From positions 274-5,350 of the forward strand of contig DFBO01000060.1 in the NCBI GenBank assembly GCA_002366675.1: a DNA stretch of 5,077 bases, in the 5' to 3' direction. The translations under genes and the position numbers were made by a program. The notes beneath the pieces are model-generated. The model was given only the letters and a program-made list of their open reading frames with translations, made no database searches and was not told where the DNA came from. Below, piece after piece: positions 1-5,077 of the stretch. Position 1 is the stretch's first letter, and each line of letters begins with the position of its first letter. Source of the DNA: Flavobacteriaceae bacterium UBA3078. GTDB lineage: Bacteria > Bacteroidota > Bacteroidia > Flavobacteriales > Flavobacteriaceae.

Positions 1-108
1 AATACGTTTATTACTTTTTTTATAGGAATGACAGTACAAGTAAAACTACAAAACAACAAATCGCAGATTGAAAAATCAATAGACCATTTAATTGAGTCTT
101 TTTTTTAG
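1..108 (+). CDS. C-terminal end of a probable TetR/AcrR-family regulator (5' end outside window)
   Basis: An open plus-strand frame enters at base 1 and stops at TAG (106-108), leaving 35 visible residues. The tail reads as a hydrophobic helix (FITFFIGMTVQVKL), a short polar turn, then a final amphipathic helix (IEKSIDHLIESFF). This pattern of 'GL/GM-x-V-x-K' followed by a last helix ending shortly before the stop resembles the C-terminus of TetR-type ligand-binding domains. The DNA-binding domain is not visible, so the family call is inference. It converges on the HD-phosphohydrolase gene with 48 bp between the stops, and I see no clear hairpin terminator in that gap. Another all-helical protein could end this way. 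Confidence 0.5.
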   Translation, partial: NTFITFFIGMTVQVKLQNNKSQIEKSIDHLIESFF

Positions 109-156
109 ATAATAAGCATAATTTACATACAACTTCCCAAAAGGATTATACAGATA

Positions 157-813
157 TTATTTTTCTCCTTTCCATTCGGCATAAAACTGCTCCAGATACT
201 GTTCCATGAATTCATGACGTTTTTCGGCAATTTGTTTTCCTGTATTAGTGTTCATGCGGTCTTTAAGTAACAAGAGTTTTTCGTAAAAATGATTGATGGT
301 TGGATCTGAAGATTTTTTATATTCCTCTTTACTCATATTAAGGTCAGGAAGAATATCTGGATTATAAATAGCTCTGTTTTTAAAACCACCATAATTAAAG
401 GTTCTGGCAATACCAATGGCTCCAAGAGCATCTAATCTGTCTGCATCTTGGATAACATCAAGTTCTGGGGATTTAAATGTTTTTGAAGGATCTAAAGAAG
501 AGTTGTAGGATATATTTTCAATAATTTGAATAACATGCTCAATAACGTGTTTTTCAACTTGAATGCTTTTTAAAAAATCACGAGCCAGTTTTGGGCCAAC
601 CGTTTCGTCTCCATTATTGAATTTGCTATCTGCAATATCATGTAATAAAGCTCCAAGTTTTACAACAAAAGTATCTACTTCTTCTTTTTTAGAGATAAGC
701 GAGCAATTATTAAACACTCTTAAAATATGAAACCAGTCGTGACCACCTTCGGCATTTTTAAGGGTTTCTTTTACGAAAACTTTGGTTTTTTCTACCTGTT
801 CTTTCTGAGTCAT
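157..813 (-). CDS. HD-domain phosphohydrolase, YedJ/YpgQ-like
   Basis: Probable cytoplasmic metal-dependent phosphohydrolase of 218 residues. HD-superfamily metal ligands are recognisable: H25 and H29 in HDWFHILRV, H58-D59 in LLHDIAD, and a later Asp in QDADRLDALGAIG (D123 or D125). The DADRLDALGA block with a following ARTF is typical of the family containing E. coli YedJ and B. subtilis YpgQ. YpgQ hydrolyses nucleotide triphosphates to monophosphate plus pyrophosphate; the substrate here is unknown. I start it at ATG 811-813, seven bases after the desaturase stop. An in-frame TTG at 835-837 would add eight residues and overlap the desaturase, which is less likely. It is the last gene of the plsC-desaturase operon, with no promoter of its own seen, so it is probably co-transcribed. 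Its tie to lipid metabolism is only positional. Confidence 0.88.
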   Translation of the reverse strand: MTQKEQVEKTKVFVKETLKNAEGGHDWFHILRVFNNCSLISKKEEVDTFVVKLGALLHDIADSKFNNGDETVGPKLARDFLKSIQVEKHVIEHVIQIIENISYNSSLDPSKTFKSPELDVIQDADRLDALGAIGIARTFNYGGFKNRAIYNPDILPDLNMSKEEYKKSSDPTINHFYEKLLLLKDRMNTNTGKQIAEKRHEFMEQYLEQFYAEWKGEK

Positions 814-820
814 TTTAGAA

Positions 821-1804
821 TTAAACGATTGGTTCAACCCATTTAAACTGTTGAGAATGTTCTGGAATTTTCATGCGTTCAGACAACCTTATTAATCGAG
901 AAGGCAGTTTCATTAAATAGTCTCGAGCTTTTTCGGCTTCGTCAGACAAGTTTGTGATTTTATCAATTTTCCAACGCGTAATTAGTTTTTCTAAAATATC
1001 CACATAATCATTTGAGGTATAAACACCAATACGTTGTGCTGTATTTGAAAACTCTTCGAAAGCTGATCCAATTTTGCCACCAGATTCTCTTAAAAAATGT
1101 GCTGGCATGGTAATTTTAAGTTTCATCATCTGTTGAAAGGCCATCATCATTTGGTTAGGGTCCACTTTAAAAATGCGTTCCACAAATTCGCAATAAGCAT
1201 GATGATGTCTCATTTCGTCTCCAGAAATAATCTTACACATTTTACTTAATTGCTTATTGCCTTTATCTTTAGCAAGTTTAGCTACGCGATTATGCGAAAT
1301 ATAGGTTGCTAGTTCTTGAAAACTAGTATATAGGAAGTTTTTATAAGGATCTTGGTCTGTACCAATATCAAAACCATCAGCAATAAGATATTGTGTGGTT
1401 TTTTCAATCTCCTTCATATTTACACGACCAGAAAGATATAAGTATTTGTTTAAAACATCTCCATGTCTGTTTTCTTCAGCTGTCCAATGTCTAACCCATT
1501 TTCCCCAAGAATTTCTTCCTCCTTGATCGACACCTTCAACATCCATTAACCAAGATTCGTAAGTTGGTAAAGCTTCTTCAGTAATCATATCTCCAACTAA
1601 AACCACCCAAAAATCATAAGGAAGTTCTTTAGAGAGTTCTCTAATTTCTTTCACTTCTTCCATAAAATTTTCACCTTCAGAATTAGGTAAAAAATCTGTT
1701 GGCTGCCAAATACTTTCTATTGGAATTAGATATTTTTCAATTAAATCATCAACATCTTTTTCTAAATGCTGCATAACTTCCAACCGGACATTTTTCAACG
1801 ACAT
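821..1804 (-). CDS. Soluble acyl-[acyl-carrier-protein] desaturase (plant stearoyl-ACP desaturase family)
   Basis: Di-iron enzyme that inserts a cis double bond into a saturated acyl-ACP using O2 and reduced ferredoxin, in the cytoplasm. The 327 residues carry all expected ligands: E76/E77 in GDMITEEALPTY, E111 and H114 in EENRHGD, E164 in SFQELAT, and E197 and H200 in DEMRH. T167 matches the threonine next to the third ligand (T199 of the castor enzyme). The blocks NKYLYLSGRV, YTSFQE, MPAHF, RIGVYT and RWKIDK also resemble plant enzymes closely. Mature plant proteins are about 363 residues; this one lacks most of the extra N-terminal segment. Regiospecificity (delta-9 or other) cannot be read from sequence. 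It lies 11 bp after plsC and 7 bp before the HD gene, so it is the middle gene of an operon. No ferredoxin or reductase gene is in the window. The start is ATG 1802-1804, with an A/T-rich leader and no Shine-Dalgarno. Confidence 0.95.
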   Translation of the reverse strand: MSLKNVRLEVMQHLEKDVDDLIEKYLIPIESIWQPTDFLPNSEGENFMEEVKEIRELSKELPYDFWVVLVGDMITEEALPTYESWLMDVEGVDQGGRNSWGKWVRHWTAEENRHGDVLNKYLYLSGRVNMKEIEKTTQYLIADGFDIGTDQDPYKNFLYTSFQELATYISHNRVAKLAKDKGNKQLSKMCKIISGDEMRHHHAYCEFVERIFKVDPNQMMMAFQQMMKLKITMPAHFLRESGGKIGSAFEEFSNTAQRIGVYTSNDYVDILEKLITRWKIDKITNLSDEAEKARDYLMKLPSRLIRLSERMKIPEHSQQFKWVEPIV

Positions 1805-1815
1805 AATTTAAAATT

Positions 1816-2553
1816 TTAAGGTTTTATACTCGAACTTATAGTCCTTTCAATTTGTTTAATTAACTCTTGCTTATCTTCAAAGTTGGTTAATTTTAAAGGT
1901 TCATGAACCGTTAATTGAATATGATTTCCAATTCCCATAGGGAATTTTCCATATCTTAACATCTTCCATGAATTATTGACTGTTATAGGAACAATGGTTG
2001 CTGAAGGAATCTTTTTAAACAACATTTCCAGTCCTTTGGTTTGAAAAGGTTTTGGATGCCCATTTTTACTTCTTGTCCCTTCAGGGAAAATAACAGCAGC
2101 ACGTTTAGTTTCCTCAATATATTCGCCAAACTTTAAGATTGCAGGTAAAGATTGTCTAGGGTTTTTTCTATCGATTAACACAGAGCCTCCATGACGTAAA
2201 TTGTAGGATACACTTGGAATTCCTTTTCCTAATTCTTTTTTACTAATAAACTTCGGATGATGTTTACGCATATACCATATAATTGGGGGAATATCGTACA
2301 TACTTTGATGATTGGAAACAATAATTAAAGGCTGATTTGTTGCAATTTTATAAGGATTTGTAAATGTATAGCGAGTTCCTAAAAGATTGGTGCATCGCAT
2401 GATAAAAAACTGAAGCCAATCGACACTTGTTTTATGTGCTTGATATCCTAAAACATTAAAACAAAACCATTGAATAGGATGGAACACTACTAATGTTAGT
2501 AAAAAGAGAAAAGCGTAAATGGAAGTTAATATGTAAGCTATTTTTTTTCTCAT
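1816..2553 (-). CDS. plsC: 1-acyl-sn-glycerol-3-phosphate acyltransferase (PlsC/LPLAT family)
   Basis: Inner-membrane enzyme that transfers an acyl chain to the sn-2 position of lysophosphatidic acid, giving phosphatidic acid for phospholipids. The 245 residues begin with MRKK and a hydrophobic anchor (about 5-35). The LPLAT motifs then come in order: NHQSMYD with catalytic H82 and D87, FISKKELGKGIP (102-113), GGSVLIDR (122-129), FPEGTRS (156-162) and VPITV near residue 190. Length is normal for the family. It is the first gene of a three-gene operon with the acyl-ACP desaturase, whose unsaturated acyl product could feed this step. A consensus Bacteroidota promoter ends four bases before the ATG (2551-2553), so the mRNA is probably leaderless. 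A paralogous acyltransferase of the same fold, for instance one acting on an aminolipid, cannot be excluded. Confidence 0.92.
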   Translation of the reverse strand: MRKKIAYILTSIYAFLFLLTLVVFHPIQWFCFNVLGYQAHKTSVDWLQFFIMRCTNLLGTRYTFTNPYKIATNQPLIIVSNHQSMYDIPPIIWYMRKHHPKFISKKELGKGIPSVSYNLRHGGSVLIDRKNPRQSLPAILKFGEYIEETKRAAVIFPEGTRSKNGHPKPFQTKGLEMLFKKIPSATIVPITVNNSWKMLRYGKFPMGIGNHIQLTVHEPLKLTNFEDKQELIKQIERTISSSIKP

Positions 2554-2557
2554 CTTA

Positions 2558-2588
2558 CAAAATTAGAAGTTTGAAAAGTAAAGACAAA
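2558..2588 (-). promoter_or_regulatory. Consensus Bacteroidota promoter of the plsC-desaturase-HD operon
   Basis: Read on the minus strand, a TTTG (-33 box, 2585-2588) is followed after exactly 19 bases by TAATTTTG (2558-2565), a perfect match to the Bacteroidota -7 element TAnnTTTG. Only TAAG separates the -7 box from the plsC ATG, so transcription should start at or within about three bases of the start codon. The -33 box lies inside the T-tract of the terminator at 2586-2618. The motif match is seen directly; promoter activity is inferred. Confidence 0.75.
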
Positions 2589-2618
2589 AAAAACCACGAC
2601 AAAAATCGTGGGTTTTTT
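2586..2618 (-). terminator. Hairpin terminator downstream of the bacilliredoxin gene, possibly bidirectional
   Basis: CCACGA (2594-2599) pairs perfectly with TCGTGG (2606-2611) around a six-base loop. Beyond one A/G mismatch the stem can continue through an A-tract (2586-2592) against a T-tract (2613-2618). On the minus strand the hairpin is followed by eight T's, a typical intrinsic terminator about 95 bases after the bacilliredoxin stop. On the plus strand it is followed by six T's, so it could work both ways, but no plus-strand gene ends just upstream. Confidence 0.8.
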
Positions 2619-2620
2619 AT

Positions 2621-2651
2621 TTGTCATCCCGAGTGAAGCGTGGGAATCTTT
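2621..2651. repeat. Solo copy of a short interspersed repeat (TGTCAT ... GAATCTT type)
   Basis: The stretch begins TTGTCATCCCGAG, has an AGTGAAGCG core and ends GGGAATCTTT. It shares its ends and its GAAGCG-like core with the two repeats at 4080-4117 and 4132-4167, and has the same orientation as the latter. Sequences of this 'GTCAT-TC/CC-GA...AAGATTC' type are scattered in intergenic regions of many flavobacteria. Here it follows directly on the terminator hairpin, in the gap after the bacilliredoxin gene. Confidence 0.6.
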
Positions 2652-2710
2652 TTCATTTAAGTTATTAAATAATGAGATTACTATAATTGTTTCTTTTTCG
2701 GAAAGATATA

Positions 2711-3121
2711 TTAACAATGCTCATTGTAAGCGTCGATTAAATTTTCTGCAATCATTTCGGCAGGACGACCTTCAATATGATGACGTTCTAGCATATGAAC
2801 CAATTCGCCATCTTTAAATAAAGCCATACAAGGAGAGCTAGGAGGAAAAGGAATCATGTGTTCTCTAGCCTTGTCAACGGCTTCTTTATCTACTCCTGCA
2901 AAAACGGTTACTAAATTAGTAGGACGTTTTGCATTTTGAATACTCATTCTAGCTCCTGGACGTGCGTTAGCTGCTGCACAACCACAAACAGAGTTTACAA
3001 CCACTAAAGTGGTACCAGAACCTGCTAAAGCAGTTTCTACAGCTTCTGCAGTAAATAATTCTTCAAAACCAACCTTGGTTAAATCTTCGCGCATTGGTTT
3101 TACTAATTCTGCTGGATACAT
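2711..3121 (-). CDS. Bacilliredoxin, BrxA/BrxB (YphP/YqiW) family
   Basis: Small cytoplasmic thioredoxin-fold protein of 136 residues, the usual family length. Family members remove bacillithiol from S-bacillithiolated proteins, as glutaredoxins do with glutathione. The redox motif C46-G47-C48 sits in NSVCGCAAANARPGAR. It is followed by the VFAGVDKEA strand, the IPFPPSSP loop (90-97) and the highly conserved ALFKDGELVHMLERHHIEGR region, whose parts span about 100-119. Two more cysteines are present: C98 directly after the SSP loop, and C136 as the last residue. The start is ATG 3119-3121, preceded by an A-rich leader without Shine-Dalgarno. It appears to be transcribed alone, with a terminator at 2586-2618. 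BrxA versus BrxB cannot be separated confidently from sequence alone, so no symbol is given. Its presence suggests bacillithiol synthesis genes elsewhere in this genome, which is inference. Confidence 0.93.
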   Translation of the reverse strand: MYPAELVKPMREDLTKVGFEELFTAEAVETALAGSGTTLVVVNSVCGCAAANARPGARMSIQNAKRPTNLVTVFAGVDKEAVDKAREHMIPFPPSSPCMALFKDGELVHMLERHHIEGRPAEMIAENLIDAYNEHC

Positions 3122-3155
3122 ATCTTTTAATTTTTAAGATTATTATTTAAGACTA

Positions 3156-3163
3156 CAAAGATA
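3156..3163 (-). promoter_or_regulatory. Candidate -7 promoter element of the bacilliredoxin gene
   Basis: On the minus strand this reads TATCTTTG, a perfect TAnnTTTG match, 34 bases before the bacilliredoxin ATG, giving a leader of about 30 bases. TTTG boxes upstream lie at 12- and 25-base spacings instead of the preferred 19-21, so the -33 half is weak and the call is tentative. Confidence 0.45.
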
Positions 3164-3250
3164 CCAATTGTGTAACAAAGTATATAAACAAACTACTAAC
3201 AAATAGTATATTTACTCAAAATTTAATATTGTAATAATTCGGATTTCGTG

Positions 3251-3303
3251 AACCTGTTTAATAACCAGTTGTGTTTTGTAAAATACAGCAGTTAAAACAG
3301 GTT
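3251..3303. repeat. Inverted repeat (9-bp arms) overlapping the TerB-DnaJ gene promoter
   Basis: AACCTGTTT (3251-3259) and its exact reverse complement AAACAGGTT (3295-3303) flank 35 bases. The centres are 44 bp apart, about four helical turns. The right arm overlaps the candidate -7 box at 3298-3305 and the left arm lies upstream of the -33 box. This fits an operator pair for a DNA-binding protein. It could alternatively be the outer stem of a hairpin, because the middle (3270-3287) can also fold, but most of it would lie upstream of the predicted transcription start. Function is inferred. Confidence 0.45.
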
Positions 3304-3305
3304 TG
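3275..3305 (+). promoter_or_regulatory. Candidate promoter of the TerB-DnaJ gene
   Basis: TTTG (3275-3278) is followed after exactly 19 bases by CAGGTTTG (3298-3305). This matches the Bacteroidota pattern TTTG-19-TAnnTTTG except for C in place of the first T. Transcription would start near 3309-3312, leaving about 20-23 bases before the ATG at 3332. No better plus-strand match was found in the 210-bp intergenic region. Confidence 0.5.
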
Positions 3306-3331
3306 TCCAATAAATAAAATGTATAGTTAGA

Positions 3332-4069
3332 ATGAGTTTTTCAAAATGGATTGGTGCAGCTTTAGGATGGTCGATTGGAGGTCCAATAGGAGCTATTTTA
3401 GGAATGGCGTTAGGTAGTGTAGTAGATGGTTTTTCTAATGGTAACATAAGAGTAGACACACAGCAACCTTATGGAAGAAAAAGCCGAACACAATCTGGAG
3501 ATTTTGAAATTAGTTTATTAGTTCTTTCTTCTATAGTTATTAAAGCTGATGGCATACAAGACCAAAGAGAATTAGATTTTGTGCGTCAACAATTTGTTGG
3601 CATGTATGGAAAAGAAAGAGCCAATCATGCTTTTAAATTATTTAAAGGAATTAATAAACAAGAGATCCCAACACGTCAGGTTTGTTTACAAATTAGACAA
3701 ATGATGGATCATCCATCTCGACTACAACTGCTTCATTTTTTATTTGGCATTGCAAAAGCTGATGGTATTGTGGTAGAAAGCGAAGTAAACATCATTCAAA
3801 CTATTGCAAATTATTTAGGTATTAATCCTAGAGATTTTGAAAGTATTAAAGCCATGTTCTACAACAGTAGCGATAATGCTTATAAAATTCTTGAAACCAC
3901 AAAGGAAGCTACAGTTACTGAGATAAAAGCTGCATATAGAAAAATGGCTAAAAAATATCATCCAGACAAAGTCATCCATTTAGGAAAAGAGCATCAACAA
4001 GGAGCAGAGGAAAAGTTTAGACAAGTACAGGATGCTTACGAACAAATACAGAAGGAGAGAGGGTTTTAA
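3332..4069 (+). CDS. TerB-domain plus DnaJ-domain co-chaperone with glycine-zipper N-terminus (DjlA-like)
   Basis: The 245-residue protein has three parts. Residues 6-31 form a hydrophobic segment with glycines at 8, 12, 16, 20, 24 and 28, an unbroken run of GxxxG steps suited to a membrane helix that dimerises. Residues about 55-170 form a TerB-like helical domain with two internally similar halves, each bearing KADG followed by an acidic stretch (KADGIQDQREL and KADGIVVESEV). Residues 182-245 form a J domain with HPD at 210-212, the motif that stimulates the DnaK ATPase. E. coli DjlA has the same order: glycine-rich membrane segment, TerB-like region, C-terminal J domain. A membrane-anchored DnaK co-chaperone is therefore the likely role; the client is unknown. 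It appears monocistronic, with a possible promoter at 3275-3305 and a repeat pair just after its TAA. The start is ATG 3332-3334, with no Shine-Dalgarno. Confidence 0.9.
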   Translation: MSFSKWIGAALGWSIGGPIGAILGMALGSVVDGFSNGNIRVDTQQPYGRKSRTQSGDFEISLLVLSSIVIKADGIQDQRELDFVRQQFVGMYGKERANHAFKLFKGINKQEIPTRQVCLQIRQMMDHPSRLQLLHFLFGIAKADGIVVESEVNIIQTIANYLGINPRDFESIKAMFYNSSDNAYKILETTKEATVTEIKAAYRKMAKKYHPDKVIHLGKEHQQGAEEKFRQVQDAYEQIQKERGF

Positions 4070-4079
4070 CTTTTTTATA

Positions 4080-4117
4080 AAGACTCTTCGCTTCATTTCA
4101 TTTTGCTTTGAATGACA
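4080..4117. repeat. Short interspersed repeat, left copy of a facing pair
   Basis: This unit begins AAGACTCTTCGCTTC and ends GAATGACA. It is the inverted counterpart of 4132-4167: the GAATGACA end matches exactly and the AAGA(C/T)TCTTC end matches with one change, with a diverged middle. It starts 10 bases after the TerB-DnaJ stop codon, right after a T6 run (4071-4076). Confidence 0.65.
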
Positions 4118-4131
4118 TAAAGAATTCTGGA

Positions 4132-4167
4132 TGTCATTCAGAAGGAGCGTAGTGACTGAAGAATCTT
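4132..4167. repeat. Short interspersed repeat, right copy of a facing pair
   Basis: This unit begins TGTCATTCAGAAGGAGCG and ends GAAGAATCTT, in the same orientation as the solo copy at 2621-2651. With 4080-4117 it forms an imperfect inverted repeat around a 14-base spacer (4118-4131) that itself holds the palindrome AGAATTCT. Lying between two converging genes, the long hairpin may act as a two-way transcription barrier; that is inference. Confidence 0.65.
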
Positions 4168-4185
4168 GCACTAATTTTAAATGAC

Positions 4186-5077
4186 TTAACCTCTAAACAA
4201 AAAGAAGTCGTCTTTCATATCTTCAATTTGCGCATCTTCATTTGTAATAATATAGTCTATAGCTTGGGAAGTAAATTCATCTCCTTTTTTTGTTAAAGAC
4301 ACAATCTGTTTATCAATTATAATCATATTATTTTTTAAAGCTAGATCTAATACATTCTTAGCTCTTACTTTTTGCCAATTAATATGTTCACGTAAATGAT
4401 TAACATGGCGTTCACGCTCTTCAGTATGGTTTTTTAAATGGAGTAAAAAGGTTAATAAAGAGACTTCTTTACGTTGTTGTTTTTCTCTATACATAACTGC
4501 AATAACACCTTTGCTTGGAGCAAATAAATAGACTATTAAAAAGATGATTCCTAACATGGTAGTTATTGATCCTGAAATAGAAGCATCCAACCAATGTGCA
4601 AACCAATAACCTGAAATGGCACTTAAAACTCCAAAACCTATTGAAAGCCATAGCATCTTCTTTAAATCTGTAGTAAGTAAATAAGCCGTTGCTGCAGGAG
4701 CAATCATGAGTGCAACTACTAGGATGGCGCCAACAGCATCAAAAGCACCAACAGTTGTTATAGATGAAACAGACATAAGTCCATAATGTATAATAGCAGG
4801 AGAAAAACCAAGTGAAGCTGCCAATCCCTTATCAAACGTGCTTACTTTTAATTCTTTAAAAAAGGCAAGAAGTAAGCCAACTGTAATAAGTAAGATAACA
4901 CCAATAATCCAAAGTGATTTAGGTCCAACGTCTACTCCAGAAATAAGCAATCTATCGAAAGGTGCAAAAGCCAATTCACCTAATAATACAACATCTACAT
5001 CTAGATGCACATCGTTCGCATTTTTAGCTATCATAATAACTCCAATACTAAACAAAGCAGGGAATACGAGACCAATG
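4186..5077 (-). CDS. Metal ABC transporter permease (ABC-3/ZnuB-TroC-MntC type) with C-terminal winged-helix-like extension; 5' end outside window
   Basis: Inner-membrane subunit of a Mn/Zn/Fe ABC importer. A TTG at 5053-5055 looks like a start, but the frame stays open to the window edge and adds IGLVFPA, which continues a membrane helix, so the gene is cut off; 296 residues are visible. Hydrophobic segments lie at visible residues about 1-17, 55-73, 99-134 (probably two passes), 141-163 and 167-187. Family signatures are the LLGELAFAP loop, the GFSP segment and the VGAILVVALMIAPAATAYLL block. After the last helix, about 109 soluble residues follow (188-296; bases 4189-4515). They hold two predicted helices (about 207-217 and 227-252), a short strand and L-T-K-K-G at 261-265, which resembles a winged-helix wing. 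The tail is acidic. Plain ABC-3 permeases usually end soon after the last helix. The metal cannot be told from sequence, and the ATPase and binding-protein genes are not in the window. Confidence 0.88.
   Translation of the reverse strand, partial: IGLVFPALFSIGVIMIAKNANDVHLDVDVVLLGELAFAPFDRLLISGVDVGPKSLWIIGVILLITVGLLLAFFKELKVSTFDKGLAASLGFSPAIIHYGLMSVSSITTVGAFDAVGAILVVALMIAPAATAYLLTTDLKKMLWLSIGFGVLSAISGYWFAHWLDASISGSITTMLGIIFLIVYLFAPSKGVIAVMYREKQQRKEVSLLTFLLHLKNHTEERERHVNHLREHINWQKVRAKNVLDLALKNNMIIIDKQIVSLTKKGDEFTSQAIDYIITNEDAQIEDMKDDFFLFRG

Noticed and set aside
109..156. Possible terminator between the TetR-like gene and the HD gene
   Set aside because: I looked for a stem with a T-tract in the 48-bp gap and found no convincing pairing.
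814..837. TTG start at 835-837 for the HD phosphohydrolase
   Set aside because: It would overlap the desaturase coding end and add eight poorly conserved-looking residues. The ATG at 811-813, seven bases after the desaturase stop, fits the operon better.
2608..2817. Plus-strand open frame of 69 codons
   Set aside because: It starts inside the terminator and repeat and ends antisense to the bacilliredoxin gene. It has no recognisable domain or start context and is a chance frame.
3122..3140. Small inverted repeat (ATCTT ... AAGAT) right before the bacilliredoxin ATG
   Set aside because: The arms are only five bases in very AT-rich DNA; this is expected by chance and too weak to call a regulatory hairpin.
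3980..4171. Minus-strand open frame of 63 codons
   Set aside because: It lies across the interspersed repeats and antisense to the J-domain end. Its hydrophobic composition comes from AT-rich repeat sequence, and no family was recognised.
5053..5055. TTG as the start of the metal permease
   Set aside because: The frame remains open to the window edge and the upstream residues continue a membrane helix, so the true start lies outside the window.

Overview
The window reads as an AT-rich marine-type Flavobacteriaceae (Bacteroidota) chromosome segment. This rests on the low GC, exclusive TAA/TAG stops, A-rich translation starts without Shine-Dalgarno sequences, Bacteroidota-type promoters (TTTG, 19 bp, TAnnTTTG), and the gene families present. 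It looks like ordinary core or near-core chromosome. No tRNA, rRNA, CRISPR, IS element or phage gene was seen.

Layout, left to right. Positions 1-108 hold the 3' end of a plus-strand gene, probably a TetR-type regulator. Three minus-strand genes follow, packed 7 and 11 bp apart and transcribed right to left. They encode a PlsC-type 1-acylglycerol-3-phosphate acyltransferase (1816-2553), a plant-type soluble acyl-ACP desaturase (821-1804) and a YedJ/YpgQ-like HD phosphohydrolase (157-813). This operon would make unsaturated acyl-ACP and place acyl chains on phospholipids. The HD enzyme is the partner with no clear role. The operon promoter (2558-2588) is a perfect Bacteroidota match. It lies so close to the plsC start codon that the transcript should be leaderless, and its -33 box sits inside the T-tract of the terminator of the next gene upstream.

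A minus-strand BrxA/BrxB-type bacilliredoxin (2711-3121) comes next; it implies bacillithiol-based thiol chemistry. A 210-bp divergent intergenic region (3122-3331) separates it from a plus-strand TerB + DnaJ protein with a glycine-zipper N-terminus (3332-4069). That region holds candidate promoters for both genes and an inverted repeat that overlaps the plus-strand promoter. Downstream, a 116-bp convergent gap is filled mostly by two facing copies of a short interspersed repeat, with a third copy at 2621-2651. The window ends inside a minus-strand ABC-3 family metal permease (4186-5077, 5' end missing). Its cytoplasmic C-terminal extension of about 109 residues looks like a winged helix.

The best leads are the permease-winged-helix fusion (architecturally similar to chlamydial YtgCR), the merged terminator/leaderless promoter, and the inverted-repeat operator candidate before the TerB-DnaJ gene. 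No wholly new system was recognised.
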